Source: Fabrea salina (lineage: Eukaryota; Ciliophora; Heterotrichea; Heterotrichida; Fabreidae). From it: 64,000 nt of DNA. Below the pieces are notes generated by a model that saw nothing but the letters and a program-made list of their open reading frames with translations, had not been told where the DNA came from and made no database searches. The number at the start of each line of letters is the position of its first letter. Within the stretch, counting starts at the first letter, position 1. The position numbers were made by a program, and so were the translations under genes. Shown here in pieces: positions 29,694 to 39,283 of the stretch. The DNA lies in NCBI GenBank assembly GCA_022984795.1, contig JALIHJ010000012.1, positions 124,001 through 188,000 of the forward strand, in the 5' to 3' direction.

Positions 29694-31017
29694 TTACTTG
29701 TTTATTGACTCAATTTGGCTTATAAGCATTTCTTCAAGCATTGCTTCCATTTCAGAGTTCAAACTGTAAGCTTTGCAAAAGTTCTTAGCTAGCACTTTGG
29801 GTTTGTCGCCTTCGTGAATAGCTATTCTGCCAGTTTTTCCAGGACCCACGTTTACGTCTACATACATTAAGACGTTTTTGTGTTGTTTTTGTCTCTCTAA
29901 AAAGGAAAAAGGCTTTATTTTGGAGTTCCTGAGTTTTTCGTAGTTTTCTCCTGTAGGAATGTGCTCGATTTCCTTCTTCCTAAGTTCTTTTTCGTAGTTG
30001 GCTTGTCTGAGTCTCTGCACAGACTCTTCGTAGCCTTTAGGGATACTAGCAGCAGACCTGAACTTAAACGTTGAGTTTAAGTTGGGACGGAAAGTGCACT
30101 TTTCAAGTTCTTTGTCTTGGGTAGTTACTGACTCTTGGGGTTCTGGAGTTTTTACGGAAGGAGTGGCTGCTTTGCGTTTGTTGATGCTTGGTTTAAAGGT
30201 GCAGGCGTTTACTTCTTGTTCTAGTCTTTGTATTCTTTGAGAGACTATTTTGTTTTCGAACTGTTTGTGCTTCTTATAAAGGACTTCGTGTCTTTTAAGG
30301 GGTGCTGAAGACCCACTTTGGAGGAGTTCGGACTTTTGGTTGATTTGGGGTTTGAAAGTGTAGGGTTTTTTGAGTTCTTCTTGCATTGACTGGAACCTTT
30401 TGGAGGTTTGGCCTTTAGTTTGTTGGTAAGCAAGCATGTTTTCAGAGAGTTTTTTAAAGTTCCTAACTAGTTTTTCAAGTGGCGGGGAAGGGTTTCTTCT
30501 CTGACAAATCTGATCTTGAATAGTTCGGTCAAGTTTTTCCAAGTTCTCTACTAACTCAGCTGTGCTTCCGGGCTGCAGAAGCACAAGTAAGTAGTCTCCT
30601 ACCATGTCCTTAGGAATGTGGGTGGTTTCTAAAACATTCAGGAAACTCCAAGTGTCTTCTAAGAACTCCTTTTCTGTTTGGCTGCGTGCTTTGTCACAGC
30701 TAGGGTTCTCTCGCACTAACTAAATAAGAATTACAAGCTCTAAACACCCCCATGCTTGCTAGTAAGTCTTTGGTCCTTTCTTTGGAGTAGTAACCTGAAA
30801 CTTCTTCGTTTTCTTCTAAAAGTGCTTCTAGTTGTTTACTAAGTCTTTGGAAAGACAACTTTTTGGAGTGCTCAGAAAGTTTCTTGACTGAACTGGTCCT
30901 TGCAGCGTCTATGTCTGCCTAAGTAAGCATTACGATGTCTTGTATAAGCTTCATTCTGCTTTGTCTTTCAAGTGCATCGTTGTAGAGTTCTAAGGTTTTT
31001 TTGGACTCACTTTTCAT
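29694..31017 (-). CDS. Conserved ciliate/flagellate protein with TFKP-type repeats (two introns, one of 19 nt)
   Basis: 429 aa after removing introns 30919-30933 (15 nt) and 30716-30734 (19 nt). Start MKSESKKTLELYNDALERQ. A helical N-terminal half is followed by motifs of the kind YTFKPQIN, CTFKPSIN and CTFRPNLN. The C-terminal block LMYVDVNVGPGKTGRIAIHEGD is followed by KNFCKAYSL. I believe this layout is widely conserved in ciliated protists and points to a cytoskeletal or axonemal role; that is from memory, not a search. The second intron is not 15 nt and deserves checking. Confidence 0.75.
30716..30734 (-). other. Candidate 19-nt intron
   Basis: gtaattcttatttagttag (minus strand). A 15-nt version ending at the first AG would leave the frame to hit a TAG shortly after. 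Using the second AG, 4 nt downstream, shifts the phase correctly and yields ASMGVFRALRENPSC. Confidence 0.6.
30919..30933 (-). other. 15-nt intron
   Basis: gtaatgcttacttag (minus strand) after codon 28 with an in-frame terminal TAG; removal gives KLIQDIADIDAARTS. Confidence 0.85.
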
Positions 31018-31028
31018 CTTTAAATTAA

Positions 31029-32033
31029 TTAGCGATAACCCTTCCTGCCTAAACTAAGTTCACCAATTAACCCCAGTCCTCTTTTAAATGAGCTTTGGCT
31101 AGGACTCAAGGAACCGTCCACAGGCTTTTTAAAGGTTTGCGAAAGTACTTCTCTCATATTGGGGGACTGGTGTTTGCGCCTGCCGTATTCGTGTTCAGGT
31201 TTTTCTAAGTGAGGAAGCACCCTTAATATTGACTTTTGGGAACTCTTATCAAACTCATCTGAATTGTTGAAAATTAGTTTTCCGTTCTTGAAAACTGGAG
31301 AAAGTTGGGTGAGTGCAGCTGACATGTTGGGGGAGTTTCTTTGGTGGTCGTAGGCAATGCTTTTCACAGGTATGAACTTGTACTTTTTGAAGAGTTCGTT
31401 GAATTTCGTTAGTGAAATATTTCCGTCGGAGTCTGATGAGTAGTTTATGATTTCTTGCTTGGCAGCTTCGGGCAAGTCATAACTAATGTCGTTTAGGATC
31501 TTTTTGAACTTTTCAAGTGGAATTACTTCTTGCTTCAGCCTGTCAGCTTTGCTTTTGATAACTCCCAAAGCCCTATCGTCGAGTTTAGCTTTTTGGAGTT
31601 TGACGATGACCTCACTAATTCTGTTTACTCTAGGGCCTTTGCCAGGACTCTGGTAAACAGGGCTTTTATTCGTGTAAGCCAAAACGTTGTCAGGACTTGC
31701 GGAGGTTTTTCTAATTTGGCCATACATAAACTGGGAGTCAACTTGACCCTCTTTTTGTATGTACCAGATATTGACTCCTCGGTTGCTGCAGAGTTTGAGT
31801 CTCTTCAAAATCTTTTGGTAAGGAATCAAGTTGTGGGACCCAGACTTCTTTTCTAGGAAAGCTTTGTCTTCGTTAGTTAAACTTATTTTCATTTCTTTCA
31901 GCACTTCGTTGAACTCACTCAAAGGAACTAATCCATTGCTTCCTGCTTCTTTTGCATGCAAAGAATTAGCGATAGTTGCTCTTATTCTGCGTACCTGCTC
32001 GGCCATTAACTGCTGGTTGTACTCGTTTGCCAT
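31029..32033 (-). CDS. Degenerate EF-hand protein, 334 aa
   Basis: ATG at 32033. Two helix-loop-helix pairs: one near residues 15-80 (AGSNGLVPLSEFNEVLKEM) and one near 140-215 (SDSDGNISLTKFNELFKK). The second loop keeps D-x-D-G but lacks the first and last acidic ligands, so calcium binding is doubtful. The C-terminal third is Ser/Pro/Lys-rich. It is similar in style to the EF-hand gene at 6593. Likely cytoskeletal; unproven. Confidence 0.65.
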   Translation of the reverse strand: MANEYNQQLMAEQVRRIRATIANSLHAKEAGSNGLVPLSEFNEVLKEMKISLTNEDKAFLEKKSGSHNLIPYQKILKRLKLCSNRGVNIWYIQKEGQVDSQFMYGQIRKTSASPDNVLAYTNKSPVYQSPGKGPRVNRISEVIVKLQKAKLDDRALGVIKSKADRLKQEVIPLEKFKKILNDISYDLPEAAKQEIINYSSDSDGNISLTKFNELFKKYKFIPVKSIAYDHQRNSPNMSAALTQLSPVFKNGKLIFNNSDEFDKSSQKSILRVLPHLEKPEHEYGRRKHQSPNMREVLSQTFKKPVDGSLSPSQSSFKRGLGLIGELSLGRKGYR

Positions 32034-32155
32034 TTATTGAAGTATCAGTTAATTATTGCTTACAACTAACACCCTAACACTTAAGGTACTTTAACGCTCC
32101 CAACAAACTCTAATAGACTCTTCATAATTCAAATGCATTTATATAAACATAAAAA
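32034..32155. promoter_or_regulatory. 122-bp divergent promoter region
   Basis: Lies between the EF-hand-like gene and EB1. It is A/T-rich, with TTTATATAAAC close to the EB1 start. No other feature seen. Confidence 0.35.
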
Positions 32156-32905
32156 ATGTCTTCGAATGGGAGTTTCGGGATGATGGAAGGAGCTTTTTTT
32201 GTTTCGCGTTCAGAACTACTGCAGTGGGTGAATGACTTGCTGCAAGTCAACATCACCAAAGTAGAACAAATGGCCTCAGGCGCAGCTTACTGCCAAATAG
32301 TTGACTCGATCTTTCCCGGCACGGTCGCTTTGAGCAAAGTCAACTGGAACGCTAAATTCGAGCATGAATTTATTCAAAATTACAAAGTTCTGCAACAAGC
32401 TTTTGACAAAAACATGATCAACAAGCATATTGAAGTGGAGAAACTCATAAAGGCCAAGTACCAAGACAACTTAGAATTCTTGCAGTGGTTCAAGCGCTTT
32501 TTTGACCTCAACCATAACGGTGCAGAGTACAATGCTTTGGAAAAAAGAAAAGGAGCCAAAACTCCTTGGGATGCTATAGACAGAAAACCTGCAAGTCAAA
32601 CTCGCAGAACCACAAGAGCCCGTGCACGTCCTTCTCAGCCCCGTCCGCGCGCTGCTCGCGAACCTGACTCAGACTTGTCAAAGCAAATAGCAGAGCTGCG
32701 CATGACTTCTGACACCTTAGAAAAGGAACGCGACTTTTACTTTGGGAAGCTCAGAGCAATTGAACTGTTCTGTGAACACTACGAAGACCAAGAGCACCCT
32801 GCAGTTAAAGAAATCCAGAAGATACTCTACGCTACAGACGACGAAACTGTGACTGTTAATGAAGACGGAAGTGTCACAATTGTCCCTGTTCCTGAGGATA
32901 GTTAA
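32156..32905 (+). CDS. MAPRE1: EB1 microtubule plus-end-tracking protein
   Basis: 249 aa. Residues 15-115 are the calponin-homology domain that reads growing microtubule ends (SRSELLQWVNDLLQ, GAAYCQIVDSIFPG, FEHEFIQNYKVLQQAF, DNLEFLQWFKRFFD). A basic Arg/Pro linker follows, then the EBH coiled coil with FYFGKLRAIELFCEHYED, the cargo-binding four-helix motif. The usual EEY tail for CAP-Gly partners is absent; it ends VPVPEDS. Length is normal. Confidence 0.96.
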   Translation: MSSNGSFGMMEGAFFVSRSELLQWVNDLLQVNITKVEQMASGAAYCQIVDSIFPGTVALSKVNWNAKFEHEFIQNYKVLQQAFDKNMINKHIEVEKLIKAKYQDNLEFLQWFKRFFDLNHNGAEYNALEKRKGAKTPWDAIDRKPASQTRRTTRARARPSQPRPRAAREPDSDLSKQIAELRMTSDTLEKERDFYFGKLRAIELFCEHYEDQEHPAVKEIQKILYATDDETVTVNEDGSVTIVPVPEDS

Positions 32906-32909
32906 ATAA

Positions 32910-33680
32910 ATGATTGGCAGTTTGTCTAAAGAGTCTTTAAGTTCTTCTGAGTCAGTTGAAAACTCTTCTAAGCAGAAACTCCACTACTTCTTAGGCCAGT
33001 TAAGTAAAGCTCGGTCAACTTTGGACCAAAAAATCACTCAGGCAGAAAACAAACTTGAAGATTTTAACCTTGAAAAAGCCCAAAAACTCCAGGAAATTGA
33101 GGAAGTACATCGGGAGCTAGCTAAAAAACTCGAAGAAGAGTACCAAACTTCCAAAGAAGCCCTGGAAAGTGAGTCAAAAGAACAACTTAAATTACTCGAA
33201 AACCACTTTAAACAAGAAAAACTTCTCAAAAAAAAGTTGAATCAACTAGAACAAGACCTCTTAAAGGACTTGGAATCCCCCCAATGTCCTAACTACAAGT
33301 CTTTGAAAGAAAGGTCCCATCACGTGCTACATAGAATCTACCAAACTTCTACACCTGACTACTGCCTTATCAGCACTCCCAGACAAAGAGTGTCAAACTT
33401 ACTTAGTTACAACACAGAACTAAACACCAAGAAAAGACTCATAGTAAACAGGTCTTTGGAAGCCCTTGCAAGCATTGAAAACCACCACTGTGAGTGCTGT
33501 GTGAGGCACCGAGAAAAATATAAGAAGCCATCTTTACGAGCTGTTACTCACAATCCAGAGGACTCTACTCGCAAAATCAAGGAATTAGAGACCATGCACA
33601 AAAGCATGAACGAAAGACTTCAAACTCTCGAAAAAGAATTAAAGCAGTACACCTTAGACGACTCTTGTTTCACTTCTTAA
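32910..33680 (+). CDS. Coiled-coil protein, 256 aa
   Basis: ATG at 32910, four bases after the EB1 stop. Residues 20-120 and 215-250 are coiled coil. A short central part has a CECCVRHREK Cys cluster that might bind a metal. No family recognised. Its position next to EB1 and a TTLL enzyme hints at the cytoskeleton, but order means little in this genome. Confidence 0.65.
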   Translation: MIGSLSKESLSSSESVENSSKQKLHYFLGQLSKARSTLDQKITQAENKLEDFNLEKAQKLQEIEEVHRELAKKLEEEYQTSKEALESESKEQLKLLENHFKQEKLLKKKLNQLEQDLLKDLESPQCPNYKSLKERSHHVLHRIYQTSTPDYCLISTPRQRVSNLLSYNTELNTKKRLIVNRSLEALASIENHHCECCVRHREKYKKPSLRAVTHNPEDSTRKIKELETMHKSMNERLQTLEKELKQYTLDDSCFTS

Positions 33681-33689
33681 TAATAATTA

Positions 33690-35369
33690 ATGTCAGACTC
33701 TATTACGTCTATAGAAAGCGAAAGGGGAGAAGAAGTCATCATAAACATCAGTAACACCCAATACGACATTGTGAGTGAAGTAGCAGAGGAGTTAGGGTGG
33801 GGAATTTCAGACGACGAAGAAGACACAGAGTGCGATGTTTATTGGCAAGACGGAGCCCTTTCGTCAGAAGCTCTTTCTGCATTTAAACCTTACCAAAGAG
33901 TTAACCACTTTCCAGGGATGTACGCAATCTCTAGAAAAGACCACCTTGCTAAAAACCTTAAGGCGATGAAAAGCATGTTTCCCGAGAAATTCGGTTTCTT
34001 TCCAGCGACTTGGTGTCTCCCCAGAGACTATAACGATCTTAGGTCCCAGTTTAACAAAAAACGGGCTAAGACTTTCATAGTGAAGCCTGAGGCTTCTTGT
34101 CAAGGCAGAGGAATTTTTTTAACTAGAAAACTAGAACAAATTCCTGAAAGGTGCGTAGTCCAGCGCTACATGCACAAACCGTTTTTGATTGACGGGCTGA
34201 AATTTGACTTAAGGCTTTACGTACTAATTAGTTGCTGCGATCCCTTGAGGATCCACCTCCACGAAGAGGGGCTTGTGAGGCTTGCAACCGAAAAGTACCA
34301 GTCGCCTTTTAAAAGCAATCTGAAAGACATGTGCATGCACCTTACAAACTACGCTATAAATAAAGCAAACCCTAACTTTGAGTTTAACTCAGAAAAGGAT
34401 CAAAACTACGTTGGTCATAAAAGGTCACTAAGTGTCTTTTGGAAAAGACTTGAAAAGGAAGGAGTTGACACCAAGCTTGTGCTAGAAAGGATTTCAGACT
34501 TGATTGTTAAAACTATCTCTACAGCCCAACCCCTAATTGCACACTTGTATAGAGTAAGTCAAGCAAGCGAACCCACCAGCGCAATATGCTTCCAAATATT
34601 AGGCTTCGACATATTTTTAGACGAAAACTTGAATCCCTACTTACTTGAGGTAAACCACACACCGAGTTTCACAGCAGACACTCCTTTAGACCAAGACATT
34701 AAGCACAAAGTGATCTACGACACCCTTAGAATGCTAGGAATCTCTGAAAAAAACAGAGCTAACTTCTACAACAACTTCCAACAGCACATATTCAACAGAG
34801 CTACTAAAGGACTCAAAGAAATTAGAAGAATCAGAATGCGGGAAAGAGAAGCTTACCTTAAAAAACGCGAAGAAATAGAACTATCTAACTGCGGAGGGTA
34901 CAGGTTGATATACCCAGTTGGAAACACTAGGGAGTACGAAGACTTTATGCTATCCGCTAAAGATATTTGGCTTACTAACATCAGCCCCAAACCTTTAAAC
35001 CTCAACAAAAAACAAGAGTCCGAAAGGAAACAAGAGGCTGAAAAGAAACAAGAAACTGAAAGGAAACAAGAAACTGAAAGGAAACAAGAAACTGAAAGGA
35101 AACAAGAAGCCATTCCTAAAAACCCTCAGAACCTAAGGATCAAAAGAAACCACCAAATAATCCACAAGAAAGAACTCACCAAGCCCCAAGGTCCTAGTTT
35201 TCTGGAAAGTAGACGCTCCCATACAATGTTTTTCAAGTTCAGGAAAGAAAATTCTGCTTCTAAAACAGGGAAACTTCCCTATATTAAAAGAGCTTCCAGT
35301 GGCTCTTACCTGAAGCCGAAGATATTTTCATTCTCGCCTGCCATTTTTTTCAAAAAGGAAGCTGAGTAA
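33690..35369 (+). CDS. TTLL: Tubulin tyrosine ligase-like protein (probable polyglutamylase)
   Basis: 559 aa. The TTL domain spans residues 70-370 with ATP-grasp motifs: WCLPRDYNDL, TFIVKPEASCQGRGIFL, VVQRYMHKPFLIDGLKFDLRLYVL, MHLTNYAINK, FQILGFDIFLDENLNPYLLEVNHTPSF. These ligate amino acids, usually glutamates, to tubulin tails in cilia and cortical microtubules. YMHKPFLIDGLKFDLR and the long post-domain basic region (MRERE..LKKREE) resemble TTLL6/TTLL13-type enzymes that add glutamate chains. A KQETER repeat and a basic disordered tail follow. Confidence 0.92.
   Translation: MSDSITSIESERGEEVIINISNTQYDIVSEVAEELGWGISDDEEDTECDVYWQDGALSSEALSAFKPYQRVNHFPGMYAISRKDHLAKNLKAMKSMFPEKFGFFPATWCLPRDYNDLRSQFNKKRAKTFIVKPEASCQGRGIFLTRKLEQIPERCVVQRYMHKPFLIDGLKFDLRLYVLISCCDPLRIHLHEEGLVRLATEKYQSPFKSNLKDMCMHLTNYAINKANPNFEFNSEKDQNYVGHKRSLSVFWKRLEKEGVDTKLVLERISDLIVKTISTAQPLIAHLYRVSQASEPTSAICFQILGFDIFLDENLNPYLLEVNHTPSFTADTPLDQDIKHKVIYDTLRMLGISEKNRANFYNNFQQHIFNRATKGLKEIRRIRMREREAYLKKREEIELSNCGGYRLIYPVGNTREYEDFMLSAKDIWLTNISPKPLNLNKKQESERKQEAEKKQETERKQETERKQETERKQEAIPKNPQNLRIKRNHQIIHKKELTKPQGPSFLESRRSHTMFFKFRKENSASKTGKLPYIKRASSGSYLKPKIFSFSPAIFFKKEAE
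35010..35110 (+). repeat. 18-bp in-frame tandem repeat
   Basis: About 5.5 copies of an 18-bp unit close to aaacaagaaactgaaagg, encoding Lys-Gln-Glu-Thr/Ala-Glu-Arg/Lys. The middle copies are identical. It lies in the tail of the TTLL gene and keeps the frame. Confidence 0.9.
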
Positions 35370-35407
35370 TTCATGCTACATTAACAAGTAATTTCCTGTA
35401 AGTTAAA

Positions 35408-36709
35408 ATGGACTTACCGAGTAGTTTGTTTGGCAGCCAGGGTTGTTACCAAAGCAACTCTGTTCTTGAAGTTCTGGATAAACTAGCAGGTTACGAGTTG
35501 TGCAAACTCGATATGCAAGTTGAATTTCTGGATGAACTTGAGGATGTTTGGGAAGCCTCTGAAAACTTTTCTTTCTGGAAACCTGAAAAAACTTTTGAGC
35601 CTGCTTTTGAGTCTACCTTTGAGCCTACCCTTGAGTCTAGTTATCAACTTGAACCTATTCACTGCTTGCCATTCAACTGCAATCAAACTTTCAGATCAAC
35701 CCAACAAACTTTCAGACCAACTCAAGAAACCAAAAGTTCGCAAGTTAACTACGAAGCAGTTTATGAGTGGGGAGAAGAAAGTGGAGATCCTTCTTTATGG
35801 GGAGAGTGCAACACTCTTTGGAGTTACCAAGAATATTCCAGAACTCCTTGTTCTTACAATTTTTCAGAAGCAAACCCCTACTTAAGCATTCCTTCACCCT
35901 TGCATTTAGCTAATGACTTTATAGCTGAATGTGACACTCCACAAGCCATACTGGCACTAGAAGCTGCTTTACAAAGAAACACAGAGGACTCCGAAGTGTG
36001 GAGCATGCTTGCAAGGCTTAACTTATTCCAAGCAAACTATGACCAAGCCTTTGCAGCTATGAAGGACGGTCTTGAAAGAGATCCCTACAACTTACAGTTG
36101 CTTTTTAACTACAGTTTGCACAGCGATGTTTCAGTAGCTAAAGCTAAGTTTAAAGCTTGGCTACAAAACCACCCTGATTACAGTTTACTATCTGATGGTT
36201 ACGATATTTACCAGTGTCTTTTGCTAGCTACTCAAGTCAACCCAAAAGACCCCAGTGTTTATATTGCTTTGGGTTTTCTTGATTCAATAGAAAACAAACT
36301 AACCCTTGCTGAACAAAGCTTTAAAAAAGCCTTAATTCTAGACCCAAAAAACTCCGTTTGCTGGAACAAACTCGGCGAAGTTCTAATGAATCAGTCTAAG
36401 TTTGAAGCTGCGCTAGAGTGCTTTGACAAAGCTTTATGCATAGTTCCTGACTACTTAAAGGCTTGGGTCAATATAGGCCACTGCTTTAAGTTACAAAAAA
36501 AGTTGACTGAAGCTTCTAGGTTTTACCTGTGTGCACTGGCTTTGAACAGGAGCGCAGAAAACATACTGATTTACTTGTACTCAACCTTTAGTTCTATGGG
36601 AAGACCTGACTTAGTACAAAAACTGAAGTTCAACGACCCTTTTATTTACAAAGACGAATTTTGGGTAGTTTCGAGAAAAGAACTCAAGAAAGTTAATAAT
36701 TATGATTGA
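35408..36709 (+). CDS. PEX5: PEX5, peroxisomal PTS1 import receptor
   Basis: 433 aa, short for PEX5 (about 600). The N-terminus has a Cys at position 13 followed by NSVLEVLDKLAGYE, the region whose conserved Cys is monoubiquitinated for receptor recycling. A Trp-rich disordered part (residues 45-160) plays the role of the WxxxF/Y docking region, though I find no exact copy of that pentapeptide. NPYLSIPSPLHLANDFI then opens the TPR domain (from 165), with several repeats such as NPKDPSVYIALGFLDSIENK and DPKNSVCWNKLGEVLMNQSK. Cargo with a C-terminal SKL-type signal binds the TPRs. Stop is TGA; overlaps the MVP gene by 10 bp. Confidence 0.88.
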   Translation: MDLPSSLFGSQGCYQSNSVLEVLDKLAGYELCKLDMQVEFLDELEDVWEASENFSFWKPEKTFEPAFESTFEPTLESSYQLEPIHCLPFNCNQTFRSTQQTFRPTQETKSSQVNYEAVYEWGEESGDPSLWGECNTLWSYQEYSRTPCSYNFSEANPYLSIPSPLHLANDFIAECDTPQAILALEAALQRNTEDSEVWSMLARLNLFQANYDQAFAAMKDGLERDPYNLQLLFNYSLHSDVSVAKAKFKAWLQNHPDYSLLSDGYDIYQCLLLATQVNPKDPSVYIALGFLDSIENKLTLAEQSFKKALILDPKNSVCWNKLGEVLMNQSKFEAALECFDKALCIVPDYLKAWVNIGHCFKLQKKLTEASRFYLCALALNRSAENILIYLYSTFSSMGRPDLVQKLKFNDPFIYKDEFWVVSRKELKKVNNYD

Positions 36710-39180
36710 GGAAGATTCCCAATTAGACCCTGAGCAGTGTTGAACAAGTTCACAGGGTTGTTGGTATCCATCATCATGTAGCCCTGGAGTCCAAGTCCTT
36801 CTAACAGCTCAGCTTGGGTTTTAGGTCCAGCTTCGCTAATAGCTACAAGTGTTTCTGCGCCTAAGCTTCCAATGGTTGCTTTGAACTTTTCAGACTCGAT
36901 TTCAGCAAGTAGTTTTTCTTTTTCTATTTCAAGTTCGTCTATTTTCCTCTGGTAATCCACTTCAAGTTCTTGCTTAGCCAACATATGAGCAAGTTCGCTG
37001 TCCCTTTGAATTTTTTCTGCTTTCAAAAGGAGTTCAGAGGCTTCTAGTTGAGCTTGGGCTAGGATTTTGGAACTTTCAGCCCTAGCTTTAGCTTCAGCTG
37101 TAGCTTCACCTTCAGTCTGCACACCTAAAGTTTCACTTTTCAGTTTGTAAAGCTTATTGTTTTCTTCTTCAACGTTAGACTCGTTTTCAATTCTGAGTTT
37201 GGCCAAAAGTCCTTGCGACTCTTGAGCTTGTCTTTCAGAAGCATGCCGGGCCTTAGCTTCTTCCATCTTGGTGGTGTTTTCGATGGCCAAAGTCACATAT
37301 TCTTGGAGTCTGGCTCTAGTTTGTCCGTCCACTGGTTCTACGCTTTGAATGTCCACATTAGTAATTATCAAGTTGTTTTCTTCAAAGCTAAACCTGTCGT
37401 TGACTTTGCCTTCTTCGTTAAGTCCAAAAATAGACTTCCTGATTATTCTTGCCGACTCTCTGTGGAACTGGTCAAAAGTTGCCCCGGCAACAGCGCCTCT
37501 GACTCTTGACGCCATAAAGTTGCAAATGTTTCCAACGAAGTCTCTGACTTTAAACACTCTTTCAAAGCTTTCAGGGTTGTTTCTGTCCACTTCGAAGTGC
37601 CAGTTGTAAGAAAGCTGGAGTCTGAGTCTTGCGTGGTCAGAAGTGTCCACTTCGACAATGTCGGTGCTGAAGTCAGGCCCCAGCACTACATGCAGAGTTT
37701 TAATAACTCCCACTCTCTTAGGCTTTCCTCCTGACAGCACAGAGACTGTAAACTGTTCTTGAGGGTCCAGCATCACTAAGTCCGGTCCTACTATGGTTCT
37801 GCTTTCTTTGTTTTTGTAGTTGTAAACCTGCACAGCTGAGTTAGCAGGAACTTTGTAGGAAACGACTCTGGTTTTGTTTACTCTTCCTTGACCAGCTTGC
37901 TCAAGCAACTCCTCCACCACTGAAGAGAGTTCCATTTCCCAGAGTTCCTCATGGGCCTTTAGCATGTAGCTTTTCCCAAATTCAGTCCGCACAGCACCGG
38001 TTCGAATGTCCCTGACGTAAATGCCTTCGTTCATGTGCAAAGGAATGGACTTTCTGATGTCCAGCACTTCAACCTCTATTGGAGGAATGTAGGAACAAGG
38101 ACCGTAAATCATCCACCTGTCTCCTGGGTTCTTTTCTTCACCCTCAACTTCTAAAGTTTCTCTGGCACTAAGCAACAAAGCTTCGTCGTCAGCCAGAACG
38201 TACTTGTTCTTGATGCCTCCTTCTAGTCGTTCTCCAGGCTGCAAGAAAAAACAAATTTCACCCTTCCTTAGTTCCTTGTACCCAAAGCGGTTGTTCTTAG
38301 TTTTTTCGTCCCAAGGGTCAACTACCAAGCAGTACTGGTTTTTGCCTACCACAGTCACTTGCACGTACTGCACAAACTCCTCGTAAACGTCCAGAATGTG
38401 CATGGAGGCCAACTCGTAAGTCACTAGCCATTCCTCTCCTGCCTTTCTGTAAATTCCATAAATGTCAGTGAAGCCCCTGATAGCTCTTAGGTGAATGGCT
38501 CGGTTGTCAGTTATGACCTCTGCTTCCAGAGTTTTCTCAATTTTTTCGTAAACCCCAGGCAAGTAAGCTCCGGGTTCCCTTACTAGCCACTCTTCGCCAG
38601 CTTTTCTTTTCTGGGAATACCCGTCCACAAGTTCTTTGGTGGCCCTTAGTTTAAGTGCCTGGTTTGGCTTTATTCTGAAAGCATTTACTTGCTTTTTAAC
38701 AACTTCCTCAATCCTAGGGTAGTAAGTTCCCGGTCCTTTGAAGTACCAAAGGTCTCCAGGCTGCCTTTCATTTCCTTCGGAGTCTTTAAAGAACCTTTCG
38801 GCCTCTACTAGGAGTGCAGTGTCAGCAGGAACTATTTCTAAGGGTTCTACTTCTCCCTGTACTTTTTCGCCTGGGTAAAGGGGAAAGGGTTCCCCATATT
38901 GTTCAGAGAACCTTATTTCTTTGTCTCCGTGTCGTATGGTAGTTTGCCCGAATCTATCTAAAACCACTTCTTTGCTTTCGTCTCGAACAGCTGGGTTGTT
39001 GACGATTACATAGTGCCTAGGAGGAATGATTACCATCTTAATGGGGTCGTTTCCCGAAACTACCTTTTCGTGATCCTGCTTCACAAAGATTTTGGGACCG
39101 GTTTCTAAGCGAGTCACATTAGAGTTGGTGTCTAAAACGTGGATGTAGTGCTGAGGTGGAATTCTTATGACGTGTGCCAT
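36700..39180 (-). CDS. MVP: Major vault protein
   Basis: 826 aa from ATG at 39180 (MAHVIRIPPQHYIHVLD); human MVP has 893. The tandem vault repeats fill the first 450 residues, each with PG or GPG turns (IIPPRHYVIVNNP, GDLWYFKGPGTYYPRIEE, GEEWLVREPGAYLPGVYEK). The shoulder domain (about 510-640) includes SYNWHFEVDRNNPESFERVF, VRDFVGNICNFMASRVRGAV and TNVDIQSVEPVDGQTRARL. A long cap helix and a cap-ring tail follow. MVP self-assembles into the 39-fold vault shell. Confidence 0.97.
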   Translation of the reverse strand: MAHVIRIPPQHYIHVLDTNSNVTRLETGPKIFVKQDHEKVVSGNDPIKMVIIPPRHYVIVNNPAVRDESKEVVLDRFGQTTIRHGDKEIRFSEQYGEPFPLYPGEKVQGEVEPLEIVPADTALLVEAERFFKDSEGNERQPGDLWYFKGPGTYYPRIEEVVKKQVNAFRIKPNQALKLRATKELVDGYSQKRKAGEEWLVREPGAYLPGVYEKIEKTLEAEVITDNRAIHLRAIRGFTDIYGIYRKAGEEWLVTYELASMHILDVYEEFVQYVQVTVVGKNQYCLVVDPWDEKTKNNRFGYKELRKGEICFFLQPGERLEGGIKNKYVLADDEALLLSARETLEVEGEEKNPGDRWMIYGPCSYIPPIEVEVLDIRKSIPLHMNEGIYVRDIRTGAVRTEFGKSYMLKAHEELWEMELSSVVEELLEQAGQGRVNKTRVVSYKVPANSAVQVYNYKNKESRTIVGPDLVMLDPQEQFTVSVLSGGKPKRVGVIKTLHVVLGPDFSTDIVEVDTSDHARLRLQLSYNWHFEVDRNNPESFERVFKVRDFVGNICNFMASRVRGAVAGATFDQFHRESARIIRKSIFGLNEEGKVNDRFSFEENNLIITNVDIQSVEPVDGQTRARLQEYVTLAIENTTKMEEAKARHASERQAQESQGLLAKLRIENESNVEEENNKLYKLKSETLGVQTEGEATAEAKARAESSKILAQAQLEASELLLKAEKIQRDSELAHMLAKQELEVDYQRKIDELEIEKEKLLAEIESEKFKATIGSLGAETLVAISEAGPKTQAELLEGLGLQGYMMMDTNNPVNLFNTAQGLIGNLPQS

Positions 39181-39283
39181 TAATTTTAATTTGCGTGCAT
39201 TAAAAATCAAGCTATTATTTCTGTCCACTTTGATAGTGAAAAGTTATAAGCATTCTAAAATAAAATTGGAGTACAAATGCTTG
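39181..39283. promoter_or_regulatory. 103-bp divergent promoter region
   Basis: Between MVP and the glucan synthase. A/T-rich (taattttaatttg; attctaaaataaaattgg). Several out-of-frame start codons occur just before 39284, including one at 39277 that runs into a stop within seven codons. Confidence 0.35.

Noticed and set aside
35594-35720. Repeats in PEX5 (FEPxFES, TQQTFRPTQ) as a mobile or structural DNA repeat
   Set aside because: Only about two imperfect copies each, in frame, in a disordered region; ordinary low-complexity drift.
36700-36712. TGA used as sense (Blepharisma-type code)
   Set aside because: TGA ends the PEX5 and CC1-box genes right where neighbours begin, and no long frame is interrupted by TGA except the single frameshifted site at 56785, where the reading frame itself changes.
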